Under the pieces are notes generated by a model. The model saw nothing but the letters and a program-made list of their open reading frames with translations, did not search any database and had not been told where the DNA came from. A stretch of 64,000 nt of DNA from NCBI RefSeq assembly GCF_000284015.1, contig NC_016943.1:1467541-1531540 (forward strand), given 5' to 3'. Positions 28,252 through 35,992 of this stretch are shown here, piece by piece (the first letter of the stretch is position 1; each line of letters begins with the position of its first letter). This DNA comes from Blastococcus saxobsidens DD2 (GTDB lineage Bacteria; Actinomycetota; Actinomycetes; Mycobacteriales; Geodermatophilaceae). The translations under genes and the position numbers were made by a program.

Positions 28252-28734
28252 GTGACGATCCGTCCCATCCGCGAACTCGGTGACCCCGTGCTCCGCACCC
28301 CCTCCGACCCCGTCCGAGCCTTCGACGGCTGGCTGGCCGCGTTGATCCGCGACCTGGAGGACACCGTCGAGCACCCCGGCCGGGCGGGCGTGGCCGCGCC
28401 CCAGATCGGCGTGGGGGTCCGCGCGTTCTCCTACAACGTCGACGGGGTGATCGGGCACATGGTCAACCCGGTGATCGTCGAGCGGTCCGAGGAGATCCAG
28501 GACGGCGACGAGGGGTGCCTGTCGGTGCCCGGCATCTGGGCGCCGACGGTCCGCGCGATGCACTGCGTCGCCGAGGGGTTCGACGTCGACGGCACGCCGC
28601 TGCGGCTGGAGGGCACCGGGCTCATGGCCCGCTGCCTGCAGCACGAGGTCGACCACCTCGACGGCACGGTCTTCCTGGACCGGCTGACCGGCGAGGCGCG
28701 GAAGTCCGCGCTGCGCGCCCTGCGGTCGCGCTGA
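28252..28734 (+). CDS. def: peptide deformylase
   Basis: A 160-residue metalloprotease that removes the formyl group from nascent N-termini. All three family motifs are present: motif 1 GVAAPQIGVG, motif 2 EGCLSVPG (metal-binding Cys) and motif 3 QHEVDHLDG (two metal-binding His and the catalytic Glu). The GTG start lies 30 bases after proB. It converges with zur, leaving only 7 bases between the stops. Confidence 0.95.
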   Translation: MTIRPIRELGDPVLRTPSDPVRAFDGWLAALIRDLEDTVEHPGRAGVAAPQIGVGVRAFSYNVDGVIGHMVNPVIVERSEEIQDGDEGCLSVPGIWAPTVRAMHCVAEGFDVDGTPLRLEGTGLMARCLQHEVDHLDGTVFLDRLTGEARKSALRALRSR

Positions 28735-28741
28735 CGCCTCC

Positions 28742-29170
28742 TCAGCCCTCGGCGGGGCCGGCCGTGGTGCAGGCGCGGCAGGTGCCGAAGACCTCCACCT
28801 GGTGCTGGACGTCGGCGAAGCCGTGCTCGGCCGCGATCTGCCTGGCCCACCGCTCGACGGGCGGGTCGGCGACCTCGACCGTCGTGCCGCACGACCGGCA
28901 CACCAGGTGGTGGTGGTGGACCAGCGAGCACCGCCGGTAGGCCGCCTCCCCGTCCGCTCCCCGGAGGACGTCGACCTGGCCGTCGTCCACCAGCGCCTGC
29001 AGGGCCCGGTAGACCGTCGCCAGCCCCACCGGGTCGCCGCGCTCCCGCAGCAGCGCGTGCAGGTCCTGCGCGCTGCTGAACCCGTCGAGGTCGTCGAGCA
29101 GGGCGAGCACCGCGCTGCGCTGCCGGCTCGGCCGCCGCCCCGTCCCCTCCTGCTGGTCGGCCCCGCTCAC
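28742..29170 (-). CDS. zur: Fur-family zinc uptake regulator
   Basis: A 142-residue Fur-family repressor. A winged-helix DNA-binding domain (~15-85) includes GLATVYRALQALVDDGQVDV. The dimerisation domain carries the structural zinc site in two CxxC pairs (CRSC and CRAC) and sensory ligands in LVHHHHLVC. Its position as last gene of a znuACB operon identifies it as Zur rather than Fur. The GTG overlaps the znuB stop (GTGA), so it is translationally coupled to the permease. A Zur-like operator lies at the head of the operon, implying autoregulation. Confidence 0.9.
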   Translation of the reverse strand: MSGADQQEGTGRRPSRQRSAVLALLDDLDGFSSAQDLHALLRERGDPVGLATVYRALQALVDDGQVDVLRGADGEAAYRRCSLVHHHHLVCRSCGTTVEVADPPVERWARQIAAEHGFADVQHQVEVFGTCRACTTAGPAEG

Positions 29171-30195
29171 CGGGCGGCCCCCGTCCCGGGCTCGTGCACG
29201 GGGGCGGGATCCGACCCGTGCTCGTCGTAGTGGACGCCCGTACCGGTCAGGTGCGGGGCGTGGAGATGCCCGTCGTGGTCGTAGTCGACGTGGTCGCCGT
29301 GGGGGACCGGCTGGTGCCCGCAGCCCTCCCCGTGCTCGTGCGGGTGCGCGTCGTGCACGTCGGTCCTGCGCCGGTGCCGGCGGCGGGCCGTCGCGTCCCG
29401 CACGGTGACCCCGGTGGTGACGAGCAGGAACAACGCGATGGCCAGCAGCACGATGGTCCCGCCCGAGGGGGTCCCGGCGTAGAAGGACGTGGTCGTCCCC
29501 GCGACGCTGACGGCCAGCCCGAGCACGCACGCCAGGGCCAGGGTCGTCCGGAAGCTGCGGGCCAGCAGCTGGGCGATGGCGCTCGGCACGATCATGAGCG
29601 CGCTGATCAGCAGCAGGCCGACCACCCGCATGGAGAGCACGACCGTGGCGGCGACGAGGGCGGCCAGCACGATGTTGAGCCCGAGGACGGGGAGCCCGAC
29701 CGCGCGGGCGTACTCCTCGTCGTCGCTGACCGCGTACAGCCGGTGGCCGAGCAGCGCCACGGTGGCCAGCACGACCAGCGAGATCGCGGCGAACACGGCC
29801 ACGTCCTCGGTGCTGGTCGTGGTGATGGCGCCGAAGAGGTAGGAGTCGAGGTTGGTGGCCTGCCCACGGGGTGCCAGGCCCAGCAGGACGACGCCGCCGG
29901 CGATGCCCCCGTAGAAGAGGACGGCGAGGGCGACGTCGCCGCTGGTGCGTCCCCGGGCCCGGACCAGCTCGATGAGCACCGCGCCCAGGACCGCGGCCAC
30001 CAGCGCCGTCCACACCGGGCTGGTGGCGGTCAGGACGCCGACGGCCACGCCCGTGAGCGCCACGTGGCCGAGCCCGTCACCGAGCAGGGACAGCCGCCGC
30101 TGCACCAGGAACACACCGACGGCGGGGGCGACGAGCCCGACCATGAGGGAGGCCAGCAGCGCCCGCTGCATGAAGTCGTAGTCGAGGATGTCCAC
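29167..30195 (-). CDS. znuB: zinc ABC transporter permease (ZnuB-like)
   Basis: A 342-residue ABC-3 family permease with about eight helices over residues 1-265, including LSLLGDGLGHVALTGVAVGV. The C-terminal cytoplasmic tail of ~65 residues is exceptionally histidine-rich (for example DAHPHEHGEGCGHQPVPHGD), a likely zinc-binding or sensing extension. GTG start, one base downstream of the znuC stop. Confidence 0.9.
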   Translation of the reverse strand: MDILDYDFMQRALLASLMVGLVAPAVGVFLVQRRLSLLGDGLGHVALTGVAVGVLTATSPVWTALVAAVLGAVLIELVRARGRTSGDVALAVLFYGGIAGGVVLLGLAPRGQATNLDSYLFGAITTTSTEDVAVFAAISLVVLATVALLGHRLYAVSDDEEYARAVGLPVLGLNIVLAALVAATVVLSMRVVGLLLISALMIVPSAIAQLLARSFRTTLALACVLGLAVSVAGTTTSFYAGTPSGGTIVLLAIALFLLVTTGVTVRDATARRRHRRRTDVHDAHPHEHGEGCGHQPVPHGDHVDYDHDGHLHAPHLTGTGVHYDEHGSDPAPVHEPGTGAAR

Positions 30196-30196
30196 G

Positions 30197-31009
30197 TCAG
30201 CGTCCCTGCTCGGCGGAGCCGCCCCGCCGGGGAGTCACGGTCGGCTGGTCCATCCGGTAGCCGCGGCGGGTGCCGCGCGGCGCCGGGTGGTGGTGCGGGT
30301 CCGGCTCGTCCTGGCCCGGCAGCAGGGGACCGTCGTAGGAGATCCGGCCGTGGTCGACCACCACGGCGCGGGTGAGGACGCCGGCCAGCGGGGCCGTCTC
30401 GTGCGTGACGACGACCAGCGTGGTGCCGAGCGCCGAGATCCGGGCGAGGACGCCGGCCAGCGCCTCCTGGCTCGCGGCGTCCACCCCGGCGGTGGGCTCG
30501 TCCATGATCAGCAACTCCGGTTCGGCGGCGAGCGCGCGGGCCACGAGCACCCGCCGCTGCTGGCCGCCGGACAGCGCGGCGACCGGGTCGTCCAGCCGGT
30601 CGGCGAGGCCGACCGCGGCCACGGCGTCGGTGACGGCCGCCCGGTCGGCGGCGCCGAGCCGGCGGAACAGGCCCAGGCGGGCCAGCCGGCCCACGCCCAC
30701 GACCTCGCGGACGGTGGCCGGGACGGCCCCGGTCACCGAGTGGCGCTGCGGGACGTAGCCGACCCGGCCGCGCTCCGACAGCCGCCCGACCGGCGCGCCG
30801 AGCAGCTCGACGTCCCCGCCCAGCACCGTCGCCAGTCCCAGCAGCCCCCGGGCGAGGGTGGTCTTCCCGGAGCCGTTGGAGCCGAGGACCGCGACCGCCT
30901 CCCCGGGGCCGACCGTCAGGTCCGCCCCGCGCACGATCGGGACGTCGCCGTAGCCGATCGTGGCGTCGCGGAGGCGGATGACGGCCGGTGCTGGAGCCGG
31001 TCGGCTCAT
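30197..31009 (-). CDS. znuC: zinc ABC transporter ATP-binding protein (ZnuC-like)
   Basis: A 270-residue ATPase. Walker A is GSNGSGKTTLARG, the Q-loop YVPQRHSVTG, the signature LSGGQQRRVLVARAL and Walker B LLIMDEPTAGVD, followed by the His switch VVTHE. The C-terminus contains a short His cluster (PDPHHHPAP), in keeping with metal transport. The ATG at 31009 overlaps the znuA stop by four bases. The reading frame is open for kilobases upstream, but only as the complement of other genes. Confidence 0.9.
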   Translation of the reverse strand: MSRPAPAPAVIRLRDATIGYGDVPIVRGADLTVGPGEAVAVLGSNGSGKTTLARGLLGLATVLGGDVELLGAPVGRLSERGRVGYVPQRHSVTGAVPATVREVVGVGRLARLGLFRRLGAADRAAVTDAVAAVGLADRLDDPVAALSGGQQRRVLVARALAAEPELLIMDEPTAGVDAASQEALAGVLARISALGTTLVVVTHETAPLAGVLTRAVVVDHGRISYDGPLLPGQDEPDPHHHPAPRGTRRGYRMDQPTVTPRRGGSAEQGR

Positions 31010-31959
31010 GAGCAGGACTGGCCCTCGGCCAGGGTGGCGAGGTTGCTGCGCATGACCTCGAGGTAGTCCTCGCCGGCCGATTCGTCGGTCAGGCCCTCGA
31101 TCGGGTCCAGGACGGCGGTCCGCACGCCGGCCTCGTCGGCGACGGTCTCGGCCAGGGCCGGGTCGACCAGCGTCTCGGTGTAGACGGTCGTCACCCCGCG
31201 CTCGCCGACGAGCGTGGCGATCTCGGCCAGCTGGTCGGCCGAGGTCTCCTGGTCGGGGCTGAGCCCGCTGATACCGACCACGTCGAGACCGTAGCGGTCG
31301 GCGAGGTAGCCGAAGGCGTCGTGGCTGGTGACCAGGGTGTCCACCCGGCAGTCGCCGAGGGCCGCGGCCATCTCGACGTCCAGGGCCTCGAGGTCGGCCC
31401 GCAGGGCGGCGGCGTTGCCGGCGTAGGCCTGCGCGTTGTCGGGGTCGAGTTCGGCCAGCCGGTCGGCCAGCGCGTCGCCGACCGCGGCCAGGCGCAGCGG
31501 GTCCAGCCAGAAGTGCGGGTCGGCCGCCGCCTCGTCGTCGGCGTGCTCCTCCTCGGCGTGCTGCTCGCCGGCGTGCTCGGACCCGTCCGAGGTCAGCGAG
31601 AGGTCGGCCGCCTCGGCCGCGTCCCAGGCGGAGTCGCCGGCCTGGGACTCGGCCGCGTCGTCCACCGCGGGCTGGAAGCCGCTCAGGTACACGAGGAGGT
31701 CGGCGTCGGAGACCCCGGCGACGTCCTGGGGGGTGAGCTCGAGGTCGTGCGGCTCGCCGCCGGGGGCGGTCAGGGAGGAGACCGACACGAGGTCCCCGCC
31801 GACGCGCTCGGCGGCCCACTCCAGCGGGTAGAAGCCGGCGACGACGTCCAGCCGGCCGTCGTCCGGAGCCGACGCGTCGGATCCGCCGCACCCGGCGAGC
31901 AGCAGCAGGGTGGCTGCGGCAGACGCGGCAGCAGTCCGACGGACGACCGAAGTGTTCAT
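31006..31959 (-). CDS. znuA: zinc ABC transporter substrate-binding lipoprotein (ZnuA-like)
   Basis: A 317-residue cluster-9 (TroA/ZnuA) binding protein anchored by a lipobox, LLLLAGC (Cys ~24). The metal ligands expected for the fold are seen as GGEPHDLELTP, ADPHFWLDPL and TSHDAFGYLADRYGL. Between the first two is the His/Glu-rich loop HAGEQHAEEEHADDE, diagnostic of zinc-specific ZnuA. The ATG at 31959 is preferred to the in-frame ATG at 31968, because the latter falls inside the presumed -10 element and operator. Confidence 0.92.
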   Translation of the reverse strand: MNTSVVRRTAAASAAATLLLLAGCGGSDASAPDDGRLDVVAGFYPLEWAAERVGGDLVSVSSLTAPGGEPHDLELTPQDVAGVSDADLLVYLSGFQPAVDDAAESQAGDSAWDAAEAADLSLTSDGSEHAGEQHAEEEHADDEAAADPHFWLDPLRLAAVGDALADRLAELDPDNAQAYAGNAAALRADLEALDVEMAAALGDCRVDTLVTSHDAFGYLADRYGLDVVGISGLSPDQETSADQLAEIATLVGERGVTTVYTETLVDPALAETVADEAGVRTAVLDPIEGLTDESAGEDYLEVMRSNLATLAEGQSCS

Positions 31960-31972
31960 GAGAATCATTCTC
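31960..31972. promoter_or_regulatory. Zur-like operator on the znuA promoter/start
   Basis: GAGAATCATTCTC is a palindrome apart from its central base and resembles known actinobacterial Zur boxes (TGAAAATNATTTTCA class). On the minus strand, GAGAAT (31972-31967) could serve as a -10 hexamer, with 7 bases to the ATG at 31959. A bound repressor would then cover the -10 and the start of a leaderless mRNA. Confidence 0.7.
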
Positions 31973-32034
31973 GCATAGCCGGACGGTGGAGCGGCGCCGG
32001 GTCCGCGGGCTCGGGGAGGCAACGGCCCCGCGCG

Positions 32035-32040
32035 TACTCT
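32035..32040 (+). promoter_or_regulatory. -10 element of proA
   Basis: TACTCT lies 7 bases before the GTG at 32048. The divergent Zur operator is about 65 bases away. Confidence 0.45.
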
Positions 32041-32047
32041 TCCCTGC

Positions 32048-33301
32048 GTGACCGACGTCTCCGGCCTGCCGCTGATCGGTGCCGCCGCGCTGCGCGCGCG
32101 GGCGGCCGCACGGGTGCTGCGCACCCTGCCCACCGAGACCAAGGACGCCGCGCTGACCGCGATGGCCGACGCGCTGGTCGAGCGCACCGACGAGATCCTC
32201 GCCGCGAACGCCGACGACGTGGCGGCCGCCGCGGCCGCCGGCACCCCGGCGTCGGTGCTCGACCGGCTGCGCCTGGACGCCGGCCGGGTGGCCGGCGTGG
32301 CCGACGCGCTCCGCCAGCTCGTTGCGCTGCCCGACCCGGTGGGCGACGTCGTCCGCGGCTCCCGGCTGGCCAACGGCCTGCAGCTGCGCCAGGTCCGGGT
32401 GCCCCTCGGGGTGGTCGGCATCGTCTACGAGGCCCGACCCAACGTCACCGTCGACGCGGCGGGGCTGTGCCTCAAGAGCGGCAACGCCGCCCTCCTGCGC
32501 GGCTCGGCCTCGGCGTTCGGCACCAACACCGCGCTGGTCGCCGTCCTCACCGAGGCCGCAGAGAAGGCCGGGCTGCCGGCCGGCTCCGTGGAGCTGCTGC
32601 CGGCCGACCGCGCGTCGGTGGGGGAGCTGCTGAACGCCCGCGGCCTGGTCGACGTCGTGATCCCGCGCGGCGGGGCCTCGCTGATCGAGCGCGTCGTCCG
32701 CGAGTCGACCGTGCCGGTCATCGAGACCGGCGTCGGCAACTGCCACGTCTACGTCGACGCCTCCGCCGACGCCGCGATGGCCGAGGCCGTCGTGCTGAAC
32801 TCCAAGACCCACCGGGTGAGCGTCTGCAACTCCGCCGAGACGCTGCTGGTGCACCGCGACGTGCCGTTCCTGCCCCGGCTGCTGTCGGCGCTCGCGGAGG
32901 CCGGCGTGACGCTGCACGGCGACGGGACCGCTCGGGCTGCCCACGGGTCCGTCGTCCCCGCCACCGACGAGGACTGGGCGACCGAGTACCTGTCGATGGA
33001 CATGGCCGTGCGGGTGGTCGACGACCTGCCGCAGGCCCTCGAGCACATCGCGACCTGGGGGAGCGGGCACAGCGAGGCGATCGTCGCCGACTCCGCCGGT
33101 GCCATCGCCGACTTCACCGCCGGCGTCGACGCCGCTGCGGTGCTGGTCAACGCCTCCACCCGGTTCACCGACGGCGGCGAGTTCGGCTTCGGCGCCGAGA
33201 TCGGCATCTCGACCCAGAAGCTGCATGCCCGCGGCCCGCTCGGCCTGCCCGAGCTGACCTCGACCACCTACGTCGTCACGGGCAGCGGCCACACCCGCTG
33301 A
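32048..33301 (+). CDS. proA: glutamate-5-semialdehyde (gamma-glutamyl phosphate) dehydrogenase
   Basis: A 417-residue NADPH-dependent enzyme that reduces the ProB product in proline synthesis. Family motifs include [20 protein letters not shown] (~residue 118), the nucleotide-binding region [14 protein letters not shown], and the catalytic cysteine in [16 protein letters not shown] (~260). The C-terminus shows [19 protein letters not shown]. The length is normal. Confidence 0.95.
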   Translation: MTDVSGLPLIGAAALRARAAARVLRTLPTETKDAALTAMADALVERTDEILAANADDVAAAAAAGTPASVLDRLRLDAGRVAGVADALRQLVALPDPVGDVVRGSRLANGLQLRQVRVPLGVVGIVYEARPNVTVDAAGLCLKSGNAALLRGSASAFGTNTALVAVLTEAAEKAGLPAGSVELLPADRASVGELLNARGLVDVVIPRGGASLIERVVRESTVPVIETGVGNCHVYVDASADAAMAEAVVLNSKTHRVSVCNSAETLLVHRDVPFLPRLLSALAEAGVTLHGDGTARAAHGSVVPATDEDWATEYLSMDMAVRVVDDLPQALEHIATWGSGHSEAIVADSAGAIADFTAGVDAAAVLVNASTRFTDGGEFGFGAEIGISTQKLHARGPLGLPELTSTTYVVTGSGHTR

Positions 33302-33328
33302 CCGCCCTTCGCCAGCACGAGGAGCCGC

Positions 33329-34216
33329 ATGCCCCGCCCGCCGTCGCAGTCCCCGAACTTCTCCTCGGTCGCGGACGTGAGCAAGCGGCTGTCCACCGCC
33401 GGCTACCTGCCCGACGCGCAGATCGCGACGACGGTCTTCCTCGCCGACCGCCTCGGCAAGCCGCTGCTCGTGGAAGGGCCGGCCGGCACCGGTAAGACCG
33501 AGCTGGCCAAGGCGCTGGCGACGGCCACCGGGTCGGAGCTCATCCGGCTGCAGTGCTACGAGGGCCTGGACGAGGCCCGCGCGCTGTACGAGTGGAACTA
33601 CAAGAAGCAGCTGCTGCGCATCCAGGCGTCGCAAACCGACGGCGGGGCCGACTGGGACACCGTCCACGACGACATCTTCGGCGAGGAGTTCCTGCTCTCC
33701 CGCCCGCTGCTCACCGCGATCCGGCGCTCGGAGCCGACGGTGCTGCTCATCGACGAGACCGACAAGGCCGACGTCGAGGTCGAGGGGCTGCTGCTGGAGG
33801 TGCTCAGCGACTTCCAGGTGACCATCCCCGAGCTCGGCACCATCACCGCGACCCGCCGGCCGACCGTCGTCCTCACCTCCAACGCCACCCGCGAGCTCTC
33901 CGAGGCGCTCAAGCGGCGCTGCCTCTACCTGGCGCTGGACTACCCGTCGGCCGAGCGGGAGCGGGAGATCGTGCTCTCTCGCGTGCCCGACCTCGCGCCC
34001 GGGCTGGCCGACCAGCTCGTGCGCACGGTGCGTGCCCTGCGCGGCCTGGAGCTCAAGAAGTCGCCGTCGATCTCGGAGACCCTGGACTGGGCGCAGACCC
34101 TGCTCGAACTGGGCCTGGACACGCTCGACGAGCCGGCGATGGCCTCGACCCTCGGGGTGGTGCTCAAGCACGCCAGTGACCAGACCCGGGCCGCGGCCGA
34201 GCTGCGGCTGAACTGA
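33329..34216 (+). CDS. MoxR-family AAA+ ATPase
   Basis: A 295-residue ATPase with Walker A EGPAGTGKTELAKALA (~residue 51), Walker B TVLLIDETDKADVE (~135) and sensor-1 VVLTSNATRELSEALKRRCL. MoxR proteins work with von Willebrand A partners as chaperones that mature metal enzymes or membrane complexes. The VWA gene lies just downstream, as in the CoxD/CoxE arrangement. Coupling is interrupted here by four tandem repeats. Confidence 0.9.
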   Translation: MPRPPSQSPNFSSVADVSKRLSTAGYLPDAQIATTVFLADRLGKPLLVEGPAGTGKTELAKALATATGSELIRLQCYEGLDEARALYEWNYKKQLLRIQASQTDGGADWDTVHDDIFGEEFLLSRPLLTAIRRSEPTVLLIDETDKADVEVEGLLLEVLSDFQVTIPELGTITATRRPTVVLTSNATRELSEALKRRCLYLALDYPSAEREREIVLSRVPDLAPGLADQLVRTVRALRGLELKKSPSISETLDWAQTLLELGLDTLDEPAMASTLGVVLKHASDQTRAAAELRLN

Positions 34217-34217
34217 T

Positions 34218-34312
34218 GAACGCTGCTCCGCAGGGGAACCGGAACGCTGCTCCGCAGGGGACCGGAACGCTGCTCCGCAGGGGAACCGGAACGCTGCTCC
34301 GCAGGGAAACCG
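34218..34312. repeat. four tandem 23-24 bp repeats between moxR-like and VWA genes
   Basis: Four copies of GAACGCTGCTCCGCAGGGGA plus ACCG start at 34218, 34242, 34265 and 34289. Copy 2 lacks one A and copy 4 has a G-to-A change in the G-run. They start 2 bases after the upstream stop and are read by a 38-codon ORF (34216-34332) whose ATG overlaps that stop as TGATG. Each unit can form a small CTGC/GCAG hairpin. No spacers are present, so it is not CRISPR. Confidence 0.9.
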
Positions 34313-34372
34313 GGCACACCTCCGGTGTGTGATCGGTGCCGGCGGAGCTGCCCCCCTCCTGGGGCAGCAGCG

Positions 34373-35797
34373 TTGACCGCGCCGTCGGCGTCGACGACCG
34401 GGCACGGCGGGCTCGCCGGGCACCTGGACGCGTTCGTGCGCGCGGTCCGCGAGGCAGGCATCCCGGTCGGCATCAGCCAGGCGGTCGACGCCGCCGAGAT
34501 CCTCACCGTCGTCGACCTGCTCGACCGGGAGCAGCTGCGCCACGGTCTGGCGGCGGTGCTGCTGCAGCGGGCCGCCCAGCGGCCCACCTACGACGTGCTG
34601 TTCGACCTGTGGTGGCCGCTGGGCGACCGGCCGGCGGCCGCGGCTGACGGCGAGGACGGGACGGGCGAGCCCGGGAAGTCCACGCTCGACGTCCCCGACG
34701 ACGCGGCGCTGGCCGGGGAGATGCGCGCCGAGCTGCTCCGGCTGCTCGAGGACGGCGACCCGGAGGCGCTGCGCCGCTTCGCCCGGGACGCCGTCGACCT
34801 GCTGGGCCGCGGCCAGCCGACCCCGTCGGGGCAGTCGTACTTCAGCTACCGGGTCATGCGGGGCCTGTCGCCGGACACGCTGGTGGCCCAGTTGCTGGCC
34901 GGGCTGCTCGGCGACGCCGGTCGCGGCGGGCTGGCCGAGCAGGTGGCCCGGCAGACCGTGCGCGACCGGCTGACCGCCTTCCGGGCCGCCGTGGAGGCCG
35001 AGGTGCGGCGGCGGACCGCGGCGGAAAAGGGCCGCGACCGCGTCGCCAAGAACGCCGTCCGGCCGATGGTCGACCAGGTCGACTTCCTCCGCGCCCAGTC
35101 GGCCGACCTCGCCGAGCTGCGCCGTGCGGTGGCGCCGCTGGCCCGGCGCCTGGCCGTCCGGCTCTCCGCGCGCCGCCGGCTCGGCCGCGAGGGACGGCTG
35201 GACTTCCGCAAGACCGTCCGCGCCTCGCTGGGCACCGGTGGCGTGCCGGTGGTCACCCACCACCGGCCGCGCAAGGTGCACAAGCCCGACCTGGTGGTGC
35301 TCTGCGACGTCAGCGGCTCGGTGGCCGGGTTCAGCCACTTCACCCTGATGCTCACCCAGGCCCTGCGCGAGCACTTCACCGGTGTGCGGGCCTTCGCCTT
35401 CGTGGACTCCACCGACGAGGTGACCCGCTTCTTCCGGCCCGGCGTCGACGTGGCCGACGCCATCGTCCGCATCGGCCGGGAGGCCGACGTGGTCGCTTTC
35501 GACGGGCACAGCGACTACGGCAACGCCTTCGACGTGTTCGCCGACCGGTGGGCGTCGGCGGTCGGGCCGAAGACGTCGCTGCTGGTGCTCGGCGACGGGC
35601 GGACGAACTACCGGCAGCCGGGCGTCCCGGTCCTGGCCGGTCTGGTGTCCAAGGCCCGGTCGGCGCACTGGCTGAACCCCGAGCCGCGCCGGCTGTGGGG
35701 GAGCGGTGACTCCGCGGCCGACCGCTACGGCGAGGTCATCGACATGGTCGAGTGCCGCAACGCCGCGCAGCTGGCCGACTTCGTGACCACGCTGTAG
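34373..35797 (+). CDS. von Willebrand factor A domain protein (CoxE-like)
   Basis: About 474 residues. An N-terminal helical region of the CoxE family (GHLDAFVRAVREAGIPVGIS) precedes a C-terminal VWA fold (~300-470) with the metal-ion-dependent adhesion site DLVVLCDVSGSVAGFS. It is the partner of the upstream MoxR ATPase. The start is uncertain: the TTG at 34373 gives LTAPSASTTG, while a GTG at 34325 would add 16 Cys/Arg-rich residues that do not look conserved. Neither has a good Shine-Dalgarno. The gene ends in TAG. Confidence 0.82.
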   Translation: MTAPSASTTGHGGLAGHLDAFVRAVREAGIPVGISQAVDAAEILTVVDLLDREQLRHGLAAVLLQRAAQRPTYDVLFDLWWPLGDRPAAAADGEDGTGEPGKSTLDVPDDAALAGEMRAELLRLLEDGDPEALRRFARDAVDLLGRGQPTPSGQSYFSYRVMRGLSPDTLVAQLLAGLLGDAGRGGLAEQVARQTVRDRLTAFRAAVEAEVRRRTAAEKGRDRVAKNAVRPMVDQVDFLRAQSADLAELRRAVAPLARRLAVRLSARRRLGREGRLDFRKTVRASLGTGGVPVVTHHRPRKVHKPDLVVLCDVSGSVAGFSHFTLMLTQALREHFTGVRAFAFVDSTDEVTRFFRPGVDVADAIVRIGREADVVAFDGHSDYGNAFDVFADRWASAVGPKTSLLVLGDGRTNYRQPGVPVLAGLVSKARSAHWLNPEPRRLWGSGDSAADRYGEVIDMVECRNAAQLADFVTTL

Positions 35798-35992
35798 GGC
35801 TCCTGCCCTGCCGCCCACGGCCGGGCGGCCACCCGCGCGCGTCCCCATCGACCTTGCGGTTGTGTTACGGCTCACAGTGGGCGGTTATCCGGCGTAGGCC
35901 GACGGGCAGTCGCCGAACGGGCCATGAGACCAGGGGCCGATGTCGACGAGGGTCGTCTCTGACCAGCGACGGTCCATGGAAGCAGGAGAGCT

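Noticed and set aside
34218-34312. CRISPR-like repeat array
   Set aside because: The units are contiguous with no spacers, and no cas genes are nearby.
30197-35875. A 1892-codon open frame on the minus strand
   Set aside because: Only its last ~270 codons (znuC) are coding. The rest is Arg/Gly/Leu-rich complement of proA, the MoxR and VWA genes, a normal artefact at this GC content.
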